DNA of 64,000 nt, from NCBI RefSeq assembly GCF_013744875.1, contig NZ_CP059399.1, positions 3,162,001 through 3,226,000 of the forward strand, written 5' to 3'. The translations under genes and the position numbers were made by a program. Source of the stretch: Nocardia huaxiensis (GTDB taxonomy: Bacteria; Actinomycetota; Actinomycetes; Mycobacteriales; Mycobacteriaceae). How positions within the stretch are numbered: position 1 is the first letter of the stretch; each line of letters starts with the position of its first letter. Positions 16,935 through 25,510 of this stretch are shown piece by piece. The notes under the pieces are model-generated. The model did not search any database, was not told the DNA's origin, and saw only the letters and a program-made list of their open reading frames with translations.

Positions 16935-17474
16935 GCGTTTTCGGGGCGGGCGTACAGGTATCCGACAGCGGGTCGGCTGCGAATCCGTTAGGCGCCCGAC
17001 GCTCGTGTGTGGGTTGCGTAGAGCGCGGTGTAATGCCGCGCGGGCATGATGCGACTTCCCCTGTGTGGAAGTTGAATTCGGTGTCGCTCGGAGCTGAACG
17101 GTTATCCCGATGCGGGAAATCGTGGGTAGCTACCGACTGGCGACTGTAATCGACTGCGGCGTACGGACGTTGCGGTTTTCTTTTCCGGACACTTCTCGCA
17201 TACCGGTTGGTATTTATAAGCCGTTCGCTGCGGTGTAGCCACGCGAGCGCATTCACTCATGTGTCTTGGCGTCCAGTTGGATTCGATCTTGCTGTCGCGG
17301 TTGCCTGACCAGTGGATTCGCTACCTTCGCTACTGGACGCGAAATCTTTTCTCTTAATTCGATATTCATGTCCGGCATGAGCCAGTTAACCTGAACGCGC
17401 TGTTTGGTAAACGACCGCGACCACAAGGTTGTGAAGCCGCGAGGCCGTGGTCACGGTGCGTTGACGGGATAGCG
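16935..17474. other. Long non-coding stretch before second Hsp70-like gene
   Basis: 540 bases with lower GC than the surroundings (for example GTATTTATAAG near 17210 and TTTTCTCTTAATTCG near 17348) and no convincing coding frame on either strand. A long-loop inverted repeat (GTCCAG near 17271, CTGGAC near 17333) and a GACCAC/GTGGTC stem (about 17421-17451) just before the ATG suggest a structured 5' leader. Promoter position is not resolvable by eye. Confidence 0.4.
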
Positions 17475-19802
17475 ATGACACTTGGCTTTGGTATGAGCAT
17501 CGGCACAGTGAACTCCGTGTGGGCCACGACCTCCGGTGATCGGACCCGGCCGGGCGTGCGCGTGCGCCGCACCGCAGTCACCTTCGACAGCGCGGGCGGG
17601 CCGCGCATCGGCGGCATCCCCCGCTTCGCGCCCGTGGTCACCGACTTCGCCGACCTCACCGCCGACCCCGACCCGGTCGTCATCAATGGGCGCATCTGGT
17701 CGCCCGCGGATCTGGTCGCCGCCGTGGTGAACGGGCTCATCGCCGCCAACGCACCCGAGGCGCCGGCCGTAACCACCTATCCCGCTTGCTATTCCGACAA
17801 GCACGTGACGCGACTGCGGCGGGCGCTGGACTGGTCCGGGGCGGCCGACGTGCTGCTCATGCCGGAACCGGTGGCGGCGGTGGAATGGCTCGACAACGAA
17901 TACGGCATCTCCGAGAACGGGCTCACCCTCGTCTACGACCTCGGCGGCAACAGTCTCGACATCGCCGTGGTGCGCACCGAGGCCGACCGCGACGAACGCG
18001 GCATTCTCGGCAAGTCCGAACGCTCCCACGAGTACGGCGGCCGGCCGCTCGGCACGCTGCTGGCCCGCTACGCCCGCAGTCTCGCACCCGGCGCGCCGCA
18101 GCCGGTCTCGGCCGTGGTCCCGGCCTCCGACACGAATCGCTTGCGCTGCTGGCATATTCGCAACTCGCTACGGCTCGTCCGGGCCTGCGTCCACCGCACC
18201 GGCCTCGAGCTGGCGGATATCGACCGCGTCCTGCTCATCGGCGGCGCGGCGCGCCCCGCCGAGGTGGCGCGCGTGCTGTCCGACCTCGGCCGCCCCGTCG
18301 TCATGTCCCCCGATCCGGCGCACACCGCCGCCGTCGGCGCGGCCATCGCCGCCTACCGCAGCATCGACACCGGCTCCGCCATCGGCCGCTACGCCCCGCG
18401 CGCCGCCGTATTCTCCGGCGCCGCAGTGGCTTCCGCGCTCGCCATGTCCGCCGCCACCGTGCTCGGCGGCCCCACCGGCGTCCCGCCCGGCCTGCAGGCG
18501 GCCCCCGTCCCCAACCCGAGCGTCGGCCCCGGCGACGTCCTCGTCTTCGACGACGTCTCGGCCCCCGGCGGCCGCACCCACGCCATCACCAATGCCGCGG
18601 TCACCTCCCGCACCTACGGCCCCTACGCCCCCGGCACCGCCCCCGCCTTCTCCGGTGGCGGCAAGCAGTCCACCCGTTACGAGGGCCCGGGCGGCCGCTG
18701 CGAACCACGCAGCGCCACAACCACTTACGCCAACCCCGCCGACTTCATCAACCCGATCCCCTTCAGCAGCTCCTCCTCACTGAGCATCCCGCTGAACTTC
18801 GGCACCTTCCCCGGCGGCCTCCCCGGCATGAGCCTCCCCGGCGGTCTCCCCAACATCCCGGGCGCGCCCAGTCAGCCCGCTCAACCCGGCACCGAGACCC
18901 CCGGCACCGAAACTCCGGGCGGCACACCGGTTTCCGGTGAGCTCCCCGGCACCCCCGGCGCTCCGGCCACCGATCCGGGCACCGCTCCCGCGCCCGGCAC
19001 CACCCCCGAACCCGGAACCACCCCCGAACCCGGCACCGCCACCGGCGATCCCGCCACGGGCGGCACAACAGGCGGCACGACCACCGGCGGAACCACCGGT
19101 GACGGAACGACTTCGGGCGGCACCGTCGGCACCGACCCGGGCACCGTGGACCCGGCGGCAGGTGGAACCACCGGTGGCGGAACAACTTCCGGGGACCCGA
19201 CCGGCGGCACCACTTCGGGTGGCACCACCGGCGGCACCACAACCGGCGGCACCACCGGTGGAACCACTGGTGGCGGTACGACTTCCGGCGGTACTACCGG
19301 CGATGATACCTCGGGCGGCTCGACCTCGGGCGGCACCTCCGGAGGCGACACCAGCGGCGGCTCGACCACGGGTGGCAGCACCACCGGCGGCAGCACATCG
19401 GGTGGTGGCACCACCTCGGGTGGTTCTACCTCCGGCGGCTCGACGTCGGGCGGCTCGACGTCCGGTGGAAGCACCAGCGGCGGTTCAACTTCCGGCGGCT
19501 CGACCGGCGGAGGTTCCACCTCGGGCGGCTCCACCTCCGGCGGATCCCGCAGCGGCGGTTCCACTTCGGGCGGCGGCACCAGCGGCGGCTCGACTTCGGG
19601 TGGCGGCACTTCCTCTCGCGGCGGTTCGGGCGGCATGGGCGGCTCGGGTACCGGCGGCAGCGGTGGTTCCACGTCGGGCGGTATGGGCGGAAGCGGCAAT
19701 TCGGGCGGTGGCGCATCGGGTGGCGGCTCCGGTGGCGGTTCGGGCGGCTCGGGTGGCTCCGGCGGGGGTGGCGGCGGAGGCGGGGGAGGCGGCTCGCGCT
19801 GA
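17475..19802 (+). CDS. Hsp70-like ATPase fused to a membrane segment and a Gly/Ser/Thr-rich tail
   Basis: 775 residues. Residues 1-310 are an actin-fold ATPase domain paralogous to the protein at 13034: phosphate-1 MSIGTVNSVWA (again lacking the DnaK Asp), phosphate-2 VYDLGGNSLDIAVV, adenosine motif VLLIGGAARPAEVARVL. A hydrophobic helix follows (about 315-340, AAVFSGAAVASALAMSAATVL). The part beyond it contains GGRCEPRSATTTYANPADF and then about 300 residues of Pro/Gly-rich sequence passing into GGTTGGTT, SGGSTSGG and finally poly-Gly repeats. The topology suggests a cytosolic ATPase with an extracytoplasmic flexible tail. No substrate-binding domain. Function unknown; the architecture is far from housekeeping DnaK. 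Confidence 0.85.
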   Translation: MTLGFGMSIGTVNSVWATTSGDRTRPGVRVRRTAVTFDSAGGPRIGGIPRFAPVVTDFADLTADPDPVVINGRIWSPADLVAAVVNGLIAANAPEAPAVTTYPACYSDKHVTRLRRALDWSGAADVLLMPEPVAAVEWLDNEYGISENGLTLVYDLGGNSLDIAVVRTEADRDERGILGKSERSHEYGGRPLGTLLARYARSLAPGAPQPVSAVVPASDTNRLRCWHIRNSLRLVRACVHRTGLELADIDRVLLIGGAARPAEVARVLSDLGRPVVMSPDPAHTAAVGAAIAAYRSIDTGSAIGRYAPRAAVFSGAAVASALAMSAATVLGGPTGVPPGLQAAPVPNPSVGPGDVLVFDDVSAPGGRTHAITNAAVTSRTYGPYAPGTAPAFSGGGKQSTRYEGPGGRCEPRSATTTYANPADFINPIPFSSSSSLSIPLNFGTFPGGLPGMSLPGGLPNIPGAPSQPAQPGTETPGTETPGGTPVSGELPGTPGAPATDPGTAPAPGTTPEPGTTPEPGTATGDPATGGTTGGTTTGGTTGDGTTSGGTVGTDPGTVDPAAGGTTGGGTTSGDPTGGTTSGGTTGGTTTGGTTGGTTGGGTTSGGTTGDDTSGGSTSGGTSGGDTSGGSTTGGSTTGGSTSGGGTTSGGSTSGGSTSGGSTSGGSTSGGSTSGGSTGGGSTSGGSTSGGSRSGGSTSGGGTSGGSTSGGGTSSRGGSGGMGGSGTGGSGGSTSGGMGGSGNSGGGASGGGSGGGSGGSGGSGGGGGGGGGGGSR
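19060..19799 (+). repeat. Coding tandem repeats (Gly-Gly-Thr / Ser-Gly-Gly units)
   Basis: Degenerate 9- and 12-base units rich in GGC, TCG and ACC encode strings of GGTT and SGGST, ending in repeated glycine codons. The region is prone to slippage, so its length may vary between strains. Confidence 0.8.
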
Positions 19803-19815
19803 TCCATGCGGGAAA

Positions 19816-19947
19816 CCCCAGATCGACCGGCGGGCTGCTCGACTCCCGCATTGCGGCAACCAGACCAGGCGGAGGGCCGATCATCTCTCCGCATCGGAAC
19901 AACCCCAGACCAGGCGGTGGGGGCAATCGTCCTCCCGCATCCGACAC
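19816..19947. repeat. Three degenerate tandem repeats of about 43 bases
   Basis: Units start at 19816, 19860 and 19903. Each begins CCAGA(T/C)C, has a GGCGG-like core and ends with CCGCAT followed by a short tail. They lie in the 337-base gap (19803-20139) between the Hsp70-like gene and a convergent SDR gene, and have no coding character. Purpose unknown; the first unit carries several differences. Confidence 0.5.
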
Positions 19948-19993
19948 GATATGGCCGAGCGGAGGGCCACTGCGGCCCCCGCGCTGAAGCGGC

Positions 19994-20025
19994 CCGGTGA
20001 GGTGGAGGGTCCACCACCTCACCGG
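19994..20025. terminator. Hairpin between convergent genes
   Basis: A 12-bp perfect stem (CCGGTGAGGTGG and its complement) around an 8-base loop. Likely terminator shared by the Hsp70-like gene and the convergent SDR gene, without a T run. Confidence 0.6.
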
Positions 20026-20139
20026 CGTCGGCCGCGGCCGGCTCACCTCGCGTATCCAGTGCCCAGCGCGGGGTGGGTTCGGTCGCTGCCATGAGCTGGG
20101 ACCGGATTTCCCGCCGATGAGGGGCGGGGAGTTCGGGGC

Positions 20140-20904
20140 TCAGCGGGCGGTGAAGCCGCCGTCGGCGGCCAGAGCGGCGCCGGTGATGAAGCTGGCCTCG
20201 TCACTGAGGAGGTAGGCGCAGAAGGCCGCCACCTCTTCGGGTTTGGCGATGCGGCCCATGGGATGGAGGGCGGCGATGGCCGCTTCGCCCTCGGGCGTCG
20301 CGCCCATGGAGTTGCGGAAGGCGGGGGTGTCCACCGCGCCGGAAACCAGCGCATTGACGCGAATGGACTGTTCGGCGTTCTCCAGCGCCACCGCCTTGGT
20401 GAGGCCGACGACGCCGTGCTTGGCGGCCGTGTACGGGGCCACCGACGCCATGCCGACCATACCCAGGTTGGAGGCATTGTTGAGGATCGCGCCGCCGCCG
20501 GAGGCCAGCATGGCTGGAACCTGTTGGCGCAGACCGTAATACACGGCAGTGAGATTCAGCTCGAGGTCCGCGCGCCAGCCCGACTCGTCGATGTCCTGCA
20601 CCGGGCCGAAGGCATTGACCGCGCCCGCATTGTTGAAAGCCACGTCCAGACGGCCGAATTCGTCGACGGCCGCACTGGTCAGCCGCGCCACATCCGCTTC
20701 GACCGTGACATCGGTGGGCACGAACACGGCCCGCCCGCCGGCGGCGCGAATCTCCTCGGCCATCCGGTCACCGGCCTCCTTGCCGCGTGCGCCCAGCACC
20801 ACCGCGCCACCCTCGGCGGCGATCCGCCGCGCCACCGCCGCACCGATTCCCGACGTGGCACCGGTGATCACGGCGACCTTCGACTCGAAACGAGAAACCA
20901 TCAT
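20140..20904 (-). CDS. Short-chain dehydrogenase/reductase (glucose-1-dehydrogenase-like)
   Basis: 254 residues, starting at the first of two adjacent ATGs with GGAG 7 bases upstream. Cofactor loop TGATSGIG, NNAGAVNAFGP, the catalytic Ser in NNASNLGMVG, and YTAAKHG with the catalytic Tyr and Lys, ending in the family's GAALAADGGFTAR. NAD(P)(H)-dependent oxidoreductase of the FabG-like group, 3-oxoacyl or alcohol substrate unknown. A TGACATGTCA palindrome (20930-20939) lies just upstream and may be an operator. Confidence 0.85.
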   Translation of the reverse strand: MMVSRFESKVAVITGATSGIGAAVARRIAAEGGAVVLGARGKEAGDRMAEEIRAAGGRAVFVPTDVTVEADVARLTSAAVDEFGRLDVAFNNAGAVNAFGPVQDIDESGWRADLELNLTAVYYGLRQQVPAMLASGGGAILNNASNLGMVGMASVAPYTAAKHGVVGLTKAVALENAEQSIRVNALVSGAVDTPAFRNSMGATPEGEAAIAALHPMGRIAKPEEVAAFCAYLLSDEASFITGAALAADGGFTAR

Positions 20905-20929
20905 GACTGCACTCCCTGGTCGATTTCGT

Positions 20930-20939
20930 TGACATGTCA
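20930..20939. promoter_or_regulatory. TGACATGTCA palindrome upstream of the SDR gene
   Basis: A perfect 10-base palindrome 26 bases before the SDR start. Position fits an operator or promoter-proximal site, but a palindrome this short occurs by chance. Confidence 0.3.
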
Positions 20940-21053
20940 TATTCAACGCCGTCGGCAGAGTGGAGTCTGGCGGAAATCCGCCCTCGCATTCGATGCGTCA
21001 AGCACCCGTAAAACATTGCGGCCGAGCGCGATTCAGCGCCACACCGGCGAACC

Positions 21054-21704
21054 TCAGGCCGGAGCCAGCAGTTCGGGCAGCTCGTGCAGGCTGTTCACCA
21101 CGGTCGCGTACCAGGCCGCCTCCGGCATCTCCGCGCTCAGATACCCCCACGGCCCCCGCCGAATCAGCACCGGCATCATCCCCGCCTCCTGCACCGGCAG
21201 CACATCATTGTCGACCCGATCCCCGACGTAGCAGATCTCCCCGGCCGAAACCCCCACCACCTCGGCCACTTTGGCGAAGAACGCCGGATCCGGCTTCTCC
21301 AGCCCCCACTCGGCGGAGGTGTACACCGCATCCACCGGCAACTCCATCCGCTCCAGTGCCGCCTTCGCCTGCGGCGGCTGATTCCCGGCAATGACCACCG
21401 TCAACCCCCGCCGCCGCAACTCCGCCAACGCCCCCCGCACATCCGGATACAGATCGTCCCCATCGAAGTTGTTCCGCAACGACTCCGGCTCCTCCGCAGC
21501 CCAAGCCGCCTCCTCGACCGCCCAATCCACCCCCGGCCGCACCATCCCGAACACATCGGTCACCGGCCGCCCGGTGGCCGCCATCCCCCCGATCACCCCC
21601 ATGAACGCGAACCGCGGCACCCCCAGCCGATCCGCCCACCGACTCCAAATCCGCGTCTCGTCGACCAACGTCTCACCCACATCGAACACCACAGCCCGGA
21701 TCAT
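21054..21704 (-). CDS. HAD-superfamily hydrolase
   Basis: 216 residues with the HAD motifs: motif I FDVGETLV (nucleophile Asp8, with Gly at the usual second Asp position), motif II VIAGNQ, motif III Lys in EKPDPAFF, motif IV YVGDRVDNDVLPVQEAG. A C1-type cap lies between motifs I and II. The changed second Asp is common in the REG-2-like branch and may alter general acid chemistry. Phosphatase or dehalogenase-like activity; substrate unknown. Confidence 0.82.
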   Translation of the reverse strand: MIRAVVFDVGETLVDETRIWSRWADRLGVPRFAFMGVIGGMAATGRPVTDVFGMVRPGVDWAVEEAAWAAEEPESLRNNFDGDDLYPDVRGALAELRRRGLTVVIAGNQPPQAKAALERMELPVDAVYTSAEWGLEKPDPAFFAKVAEVVGVSAGEICYVGDRVDNDVLPVQEAGMMPVLIRRGPWGYLSAEMPEAAWYATVVNSLHELPELLAPA

Positions 21705-21848
21705 CAGCCCAGCGTACGATTCCGCGCCTCGGCCGCGACCGCCAGCACGCCCGTAGCCGGTGTGCCAGTTGTGTTCGCTCTGGCCTACGTTGCCGTTCTG
21801 ATCATTCTGACAGTGGTCTGACCAGAATCGGCTATCGGACGTTCCGGA

Positions 21849-22577
21849 TCAGGCCGAAAGCCGGAGCGGAGCGGTAAGCGCAGCGTGGTAGCGGTCCCGG
21901 ATGATGTCGGTGAGGGCGGCGTGCGGGCCGATGACGTCGGCGTGCGTCAGGTTCGGGGTGGCCGCCAGGAGACGGTCGGTGAGCAGGCCCGGGGCGAGGA
22001 ACCAGGGGGCCACGATGATTTCTTCGGCGCCGTGTGCGCGCAGCCGGGTCGCCGCCTCCAGGACGGTGGGTTCGGCTGTGGCGAAGCAGATTTCGGTGGG
22101 CAGGCCGGTGAGGGTCGCGAGCTCGCGCGCCACCTGCGCGGTGCGCGCGTTCGCCGCGGCCGAGGAGGAGCCGACCGCCGCCACCGCGATGCCTACTCGG
22201 CTGCAGTCAAACAGCTTGTCCTGCACGCGATCTCGCAGGGCCGCGATGAGGCGCGGGTCGGGGCCGAGGACGTCCGCCTGGGTGAGGTGCAGGCGCGGGT
22301 GCCGGGCGCTCGACTGGGCGAGCAGGCCGGGGAGGTCCACTCGGGCGTGAAAGGCGCTGCCCAGCAGCAGGGGAACCACGATCGCGTGGGAATGGCCGTC
22401 CGCCGCAACGGCATCGATGACCTGCTCCACAGACGGCGTACTCAGGTCCAGGAAGGCCAGGCGGACATCGGTATTCGGGTGGGTGGCGGCGACCTGCTCC
22501 ACCACCGCGTGCATGGTCGCCGCCGACCGGGGATCGCGGCTGCCGTGGGCAACCGCGATCAACGGCGGCGTACTCAT
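21849..22577 (-). CDS. Sirohydrochlorin ferrochelatase family (CbiX-like)
   Basis: 242 residues. VAHGSRD near the N-terminus and VPLLLGSAFHARVDLP supply the metal-binding His pair of the CbiX/SirB chelatases; the second half repeats the fold (IIVAPWFLAPGLLTDR). It should insert iron into sirohydrochlorin to make siroheme, the cofactor of SirA encoded in the same operon. The ATG follows the cysN stop with a single base between. The same neighbour relationship exists in M. tuberculosis (Rv2393 beside nirA-cysH). Confidence 0.87.
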   Translation of the reverse strand: MSTPPLIAVAHGSRDPRSAATMHAVVEQVAATHPNTDVRLAFLDLSTPSVEQVIDAVAADGHSHAIVVPLLLGSAFHARVDLPGLLAQSSARHPRLHLTQADVLGPDPRLIAALRDRVQDKLFDCSRVGIAVAAVGSSSAAANARTAQVARELATLTGLPTEICFATAEPTVLEAATRLRAHGAEEIIVAPWFLAPGLLTDRLLAATPNLTHADVIGPHAALTDIIRDRYHAALTAPLRLSA

Positions 22578-22578
22578 C

Positions 22579-23880
22579 TCAGACTCCGGCTTCCGTGCCG
22601 ACCTCGACGGCCGTGAGGGCGTCGCCGACCAGGCCGGCGGCGAGGGTGTTGCCGCCCGCGGGGTCGATGAGGAGGAAGGAGCCGGTGTGGCGGTTGACGC
22701 TGTAGTCGTCGGCCACGATGGGGTCGGCGACCCGCACCGAGATGCGGCCGATGTCGTTGAGGGACAGCGACTCCGGGTTGGGGTCGGCGGCCAGGTGCTG
22801 TTCGTCGAAGCGCTCCAGGAGGCCGCCGACGATCGCCTGGGTGGTGCGGGTGCCGTGCTTGAGGAGCAGTCGGGCACCGGGGCGCAGCGGCTTGTCGCCG
22901 AGCCAGCAGACGGTGGCGTCGAAGGCGTCGATGGGCTCGGGGGCGTCACCGACGGCGGTGATGACATCGCCGCGGGAGACGTCGACATCGTCGGCCAGGA
23001 TGAGGGTGACGCTGCGGCCCGGCTGGGCGGCGGCGATCTCACCATTGGGGGTGTCGATGCGCTCGATGGTGGTGCGGGTGCCGGACGGCAGCACCACGAC
23101 CTCGTCGCCCTTGGTGACCACACCGGCCGCGACCTGGCCCGCGTAGCCGCGGTAGTCCGGGTATTCGGCGGTGCGCGGGCGGATCACGTACTGCACGGGG
23201 AAGCGCAGCCCGACCTCGTGGCGGCCGTGCGCGTCCGCGTCCACCGGCACCGATTCCAGGTGCTCGATGAGCGACGGGCCGGTGTAGTACGGGGTCTTGT
23301 CCGAGCGCGAGGCCACATTGTCGCCGTGCAGCGCGGAGACCGGAATCTCCTGCACGTCCTCGGGCGCCCAGCCGAGTTTGGCTGTGAGCACGGCGAATTC
23401 GGTGCGGATCTCGTTGAACACAGCGGCCGGATCATCCACGAGGTCGATCTTGTTGACCGCGAGCACCAGCTTCGGCACACCCAGCAGCGCCATGACGGCG
23501 GCGTGGCGGCGGGTCTGCTCGATGACACCCTTGCGGGCGTCCACGAGCAGGATCACCAGCTGCGCGGTGGACGCGCCGGACACCGTGTTACGGGTGTACT
23601 GCACGTGCCCCGGAGTATCGGCGAGCACGAAAGACCGCTTGGGCGTGGCGAAGTAGCGGTACGCCACATCGATGGTGATGCCCTGCTCGCGCTCGGCGCG
23701 CAGGCCGTCCACGAGCAGCGACAGGTCCGGCGTGGACAGACCCTTGTCGACCGAGGCGCGCGTGACGGCGTCGATCTGGTCCGCCAGAACGGATTTCGTG
23801 TCGTACAGAAGCCGTCCGACCAAGGTGGACTTGCCGTCGTCGACCGATCCGGCGGTGGCTAGTCGGAGTAGGTCGGACAT
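22579..23880 (-). CDS. cysN: Sulfate adenylyltransferase subunit 1 (GTPase)
   Basis: 433 residues. EF-Tu-like G domain: G1 GSVDDGKST, G2 EREQGITID, G3 DTPGHVQY, G4 NKID, followed by beta-barrel domains. With CysD it makes adenosine phosphosulfate from sulfate and ATP, driven by GTP hydrolysis. It ends after the barrel domains, so it lacks the APS kinase domain of CysNC fusions. Its start overlaps the cysD stop by one base (TGATG). Confidence 0.95.
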   Translation of the reverse strand: MSDLLRLATAGSVDDGKSTLVGRLLYDTKSVLADQIDAVTRASVDKGLSTPDLSLLVDGLRAEREQGITIDVAYRYFATPKRSFVLADTPGHVQYTRNTVSGASTAQLVILLVDARKGVIEQTRRHAAVMALLGVPKLVLAVNKIDLVDDPAAVFNEIRTEFAVLTAKLGWAPEDVQEIPVSALHGDNVASRSDKTPYYTGPSLIEHLESVPVDADAHGRHEVGLRFPVQYVIRPRTAEYPDYRGYAGQVAAGVVTKGDEVVVLPSGTRTTIERIDTPNGEIAAAQPGRSVTLILADDVDVSRGDVITAVGDAPEPIDAFDATVCWLGDKPLRPGARLLLKHGTRTTQAIVGGLLERFDEQHLAADPNPESLSLNDIGRISVRVADPIVADDYSVNRHTGSFLLIDPAGGNTLAAGLVGDALTAVEVGTEAGV

Positions 23881-24788
23881 CAGAAGTAGCCCTCTCGCTT
23901 ACGGTCTTCCATGGCGGCCTCGGAGACGCGGTCGTCTCCACGGGTGGCGCCACGTTCGGTCAAACGCGATGCGGCGACCTCGGCGAGGATCGCCTCGTTG
24001 TCGGCCGCATCGGAAATGATTGCGCCGGTGGTGGATCCGTCGCCGACGGTGCGATAGCGCACCGACTTCACCAGCAGCTCTTCGCCTTCGGCGGGGCCGC
24101 CCCAGGTGCCGGGGGTCATCCACATGCCGTCGCGCTGGTAGACCGGGCGCTCGTGGGCGTAGTAGATGCTGGCCAGCTCGACGTTCTCCCGCGCGATGTA
24201 GCGCCAGATGTCCAGCTCGGTCCAGTTGGAGATCGGGAACACGCGCACATGCTCGCCCGGCGCGTGCCGGCCGTTGTACAGGTTCCACAGTTCCGGCCGC
24301 TGCCGCTTGGGATCCCAGCGCCCGAACGCGTCACGCAGCGAGAAGATTCGCTCCTTGGCCCGCGAACGCTCCTCGTCGCGACGGCCGCCGCCGAAGACCG
24401 CGTCGAAGCGGTTCTCATTGATGGCGTCCAGCAGCGGCACGGTCTGCAGCGGGTTGCGGATGCCGTCCGGCCGCTCCTGCAGCCGCCCGTCGGCGAGGTA
24501 CTCCTCGACGGAGGCGACATGCAGGCGCAGGCCGTACTTCTCGACCACGTGATCGCGGAACGCGAGCACCTCGGGCAGGTTGTGCCCGGTGTCCACGTGC
24601 AGCAGCGTGAACGGCAGCGGCGCGGGCCAGAAAGCCTTGAGCGCCAAGTGCAGCAGCACCGTGGAGTCCTTGCCGCCGGAGAAGAGGATCACCGGCCGCT
24701 CGAACTCGCCCGCCACCTCACGGAAGATATGGATGGACTCAGACTCGAGCGCGGCCAGAGTGTCGAATTCTGTCTCTGTAGATGTCAT
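23880..24788 (-). CDS. cysD: Sulfate adenylyltransferase subunit 2
   Basis: 302 residues starting MTSTETEFDTLAALESE. PP-loop ATP-pyrophosphatase motif FSGGKDSTVLLHL, then HVDTGHNLPEVLAFRD, FGGGRRDEERSRAKER and the usual C-terminal AAMEDRKREGYF. Catalyses AMP transfer from ATP to sulfate together with CysN. The ATG overlaps the cysH stop (ATGA). An apparent N-terminal extension to 25133 is out-of-frame cysH sequence and was discarded. Confidence 0.95.
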   Translation of the reverse strand: MTSTETEFDTLAALESESIHIFREVAGEFERPVILFSGGKDSTVLLHLALKAFWPAPLPFTLLHVDTGHNLPEVLAFRDHVVEKYGLRLHVASVEEYLADGRLQERPDGIRNPLQTVPLLDAINENRFDAVFGGGRRDEERSRAKERIFSLRDAFGRWDPKRQRPELWNLYNGRHAPGEHVRVFPISNWTELDIWRYIARENVELASIYYAHERPVYQRDGMWMTPGTWGGPAEGEELLVKSVRYRTVGDGSTTGAIISDAADNEAILAEVAASRLTERGATRGDDRVSEAAMEDRKREGYF

Positions 24789-25495
24789 GACGCGTGCAAC
24801 CCGCATTCGGTCTTGGCGAGCCCGGCCCAGCGGCCGGATCGCGGATCGGATCCCGGTTCCGGCTTCCGCGTGCACGGAGCGCAACCGATGGACGGATATC
24901 CCTCCTCGACAAGGGGATTGACGAGAATGCCGTTCGCCTCGATGTAGGCGGCCATCTCGTCGTCGGACCAGGCGGCGATCGGATTGATCTTCACCAGGCC
25001 GAAGCCCTCGTCGTAGGAAATCAGGGGGGCGTTGGCGCGGGTCGGCGCCTCCACGCGGCGGATGCCGGTCACCCAGGCGTTGTAGCCGGTGAGCGACTTC
25101 TTCAGCGGCACCACCTTGCGCAGCCGGCAGCATTCGGCGGCGTCGCGGGCGAACAGATCCTTGCCGAGCAGCTGATCCTGTTCGGCCACAGTGTTTTCCG
25201 GCGTCACATTGACGATGTTCACGCCGTACACCAGCTCGACCGCGTCACGCGTGCCGATGGTCTCGGCGAAGTGGTAGCCGGTGTCCAGGAACAGCACGTC
25301 CACCCCGGGCCGCACCTGCGCGGCCAGCTGGACCAGCACCGCGTCCTGCATGTTCGAGGCGACGATGTAGTTGGAGCCGAAGGTGTCCTCGGTCCACTGC
25401 AGCAGCTCCTGCGCGGTGGCGTTCGGCCCGAGTTCGGCCGCGCCCTTCTCCGCGATGGCCCGCAGCTCGGATTCGGCGAGTTTCGTTGTGGTCAT
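24785..25495 (-). CDS. cysH: APS reductase (assimilatory, Fe-S type)
   Basis: 236 residues from an ATG with GGGAG 9 bases upstream. PAPS-reductase fold with VASNMQDAVLVQL, LDTGYHF and VYGVNIVNVTP. The four iron-sulfur Cys are visible (AECCRLRKV and GCAPCTRK) and the catalytic Cys is in the C-terminal ECGLH. The Cys pairs mark it as an APS rather than PAPS reductase, matching the absence of an APS kinase here. Reduces APS to sulfite and AMP using thioredoxin. Fifteen bases after sirA. Confidence 0.95.
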   Translation of the reverse strand: MTTTKLAESELRAIAEKGAAELGPNATAQELLQWTEDTFGSNYIVASNMQDAVLVQLAAQVRPGVDVLFLDTGYHFAETIGTRDAVELVYGVNIVNVTPENTVAEQDQLLGKDLFARDAAECCRLRKVVPLKKSLTGYNAWVTGIRRVEAPTRANAPLISYDEGFGLVKINPIAAWSDDEMAAYIEANGILVNPLVEEGYPSIGCAPCTRKPEPGSDPRSGRWAGLAKTECGLHAS

Positions 25496-25510
25496 TGCAT
25501 CTACTCCCAA

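Noticed and set aside
16837-17256. 139-codon minus frame after fprB
   Set aside because: Crosses the fprB terminator and has no coding character.
18881-20092. 403-codon minus frame of Pro-Glu-Val repeats opposite the Gly/Ser/Thr tail
   Set aside because: Reverse reading of the coding repeat; the plus-strand frame continues a recognisable ATPase.
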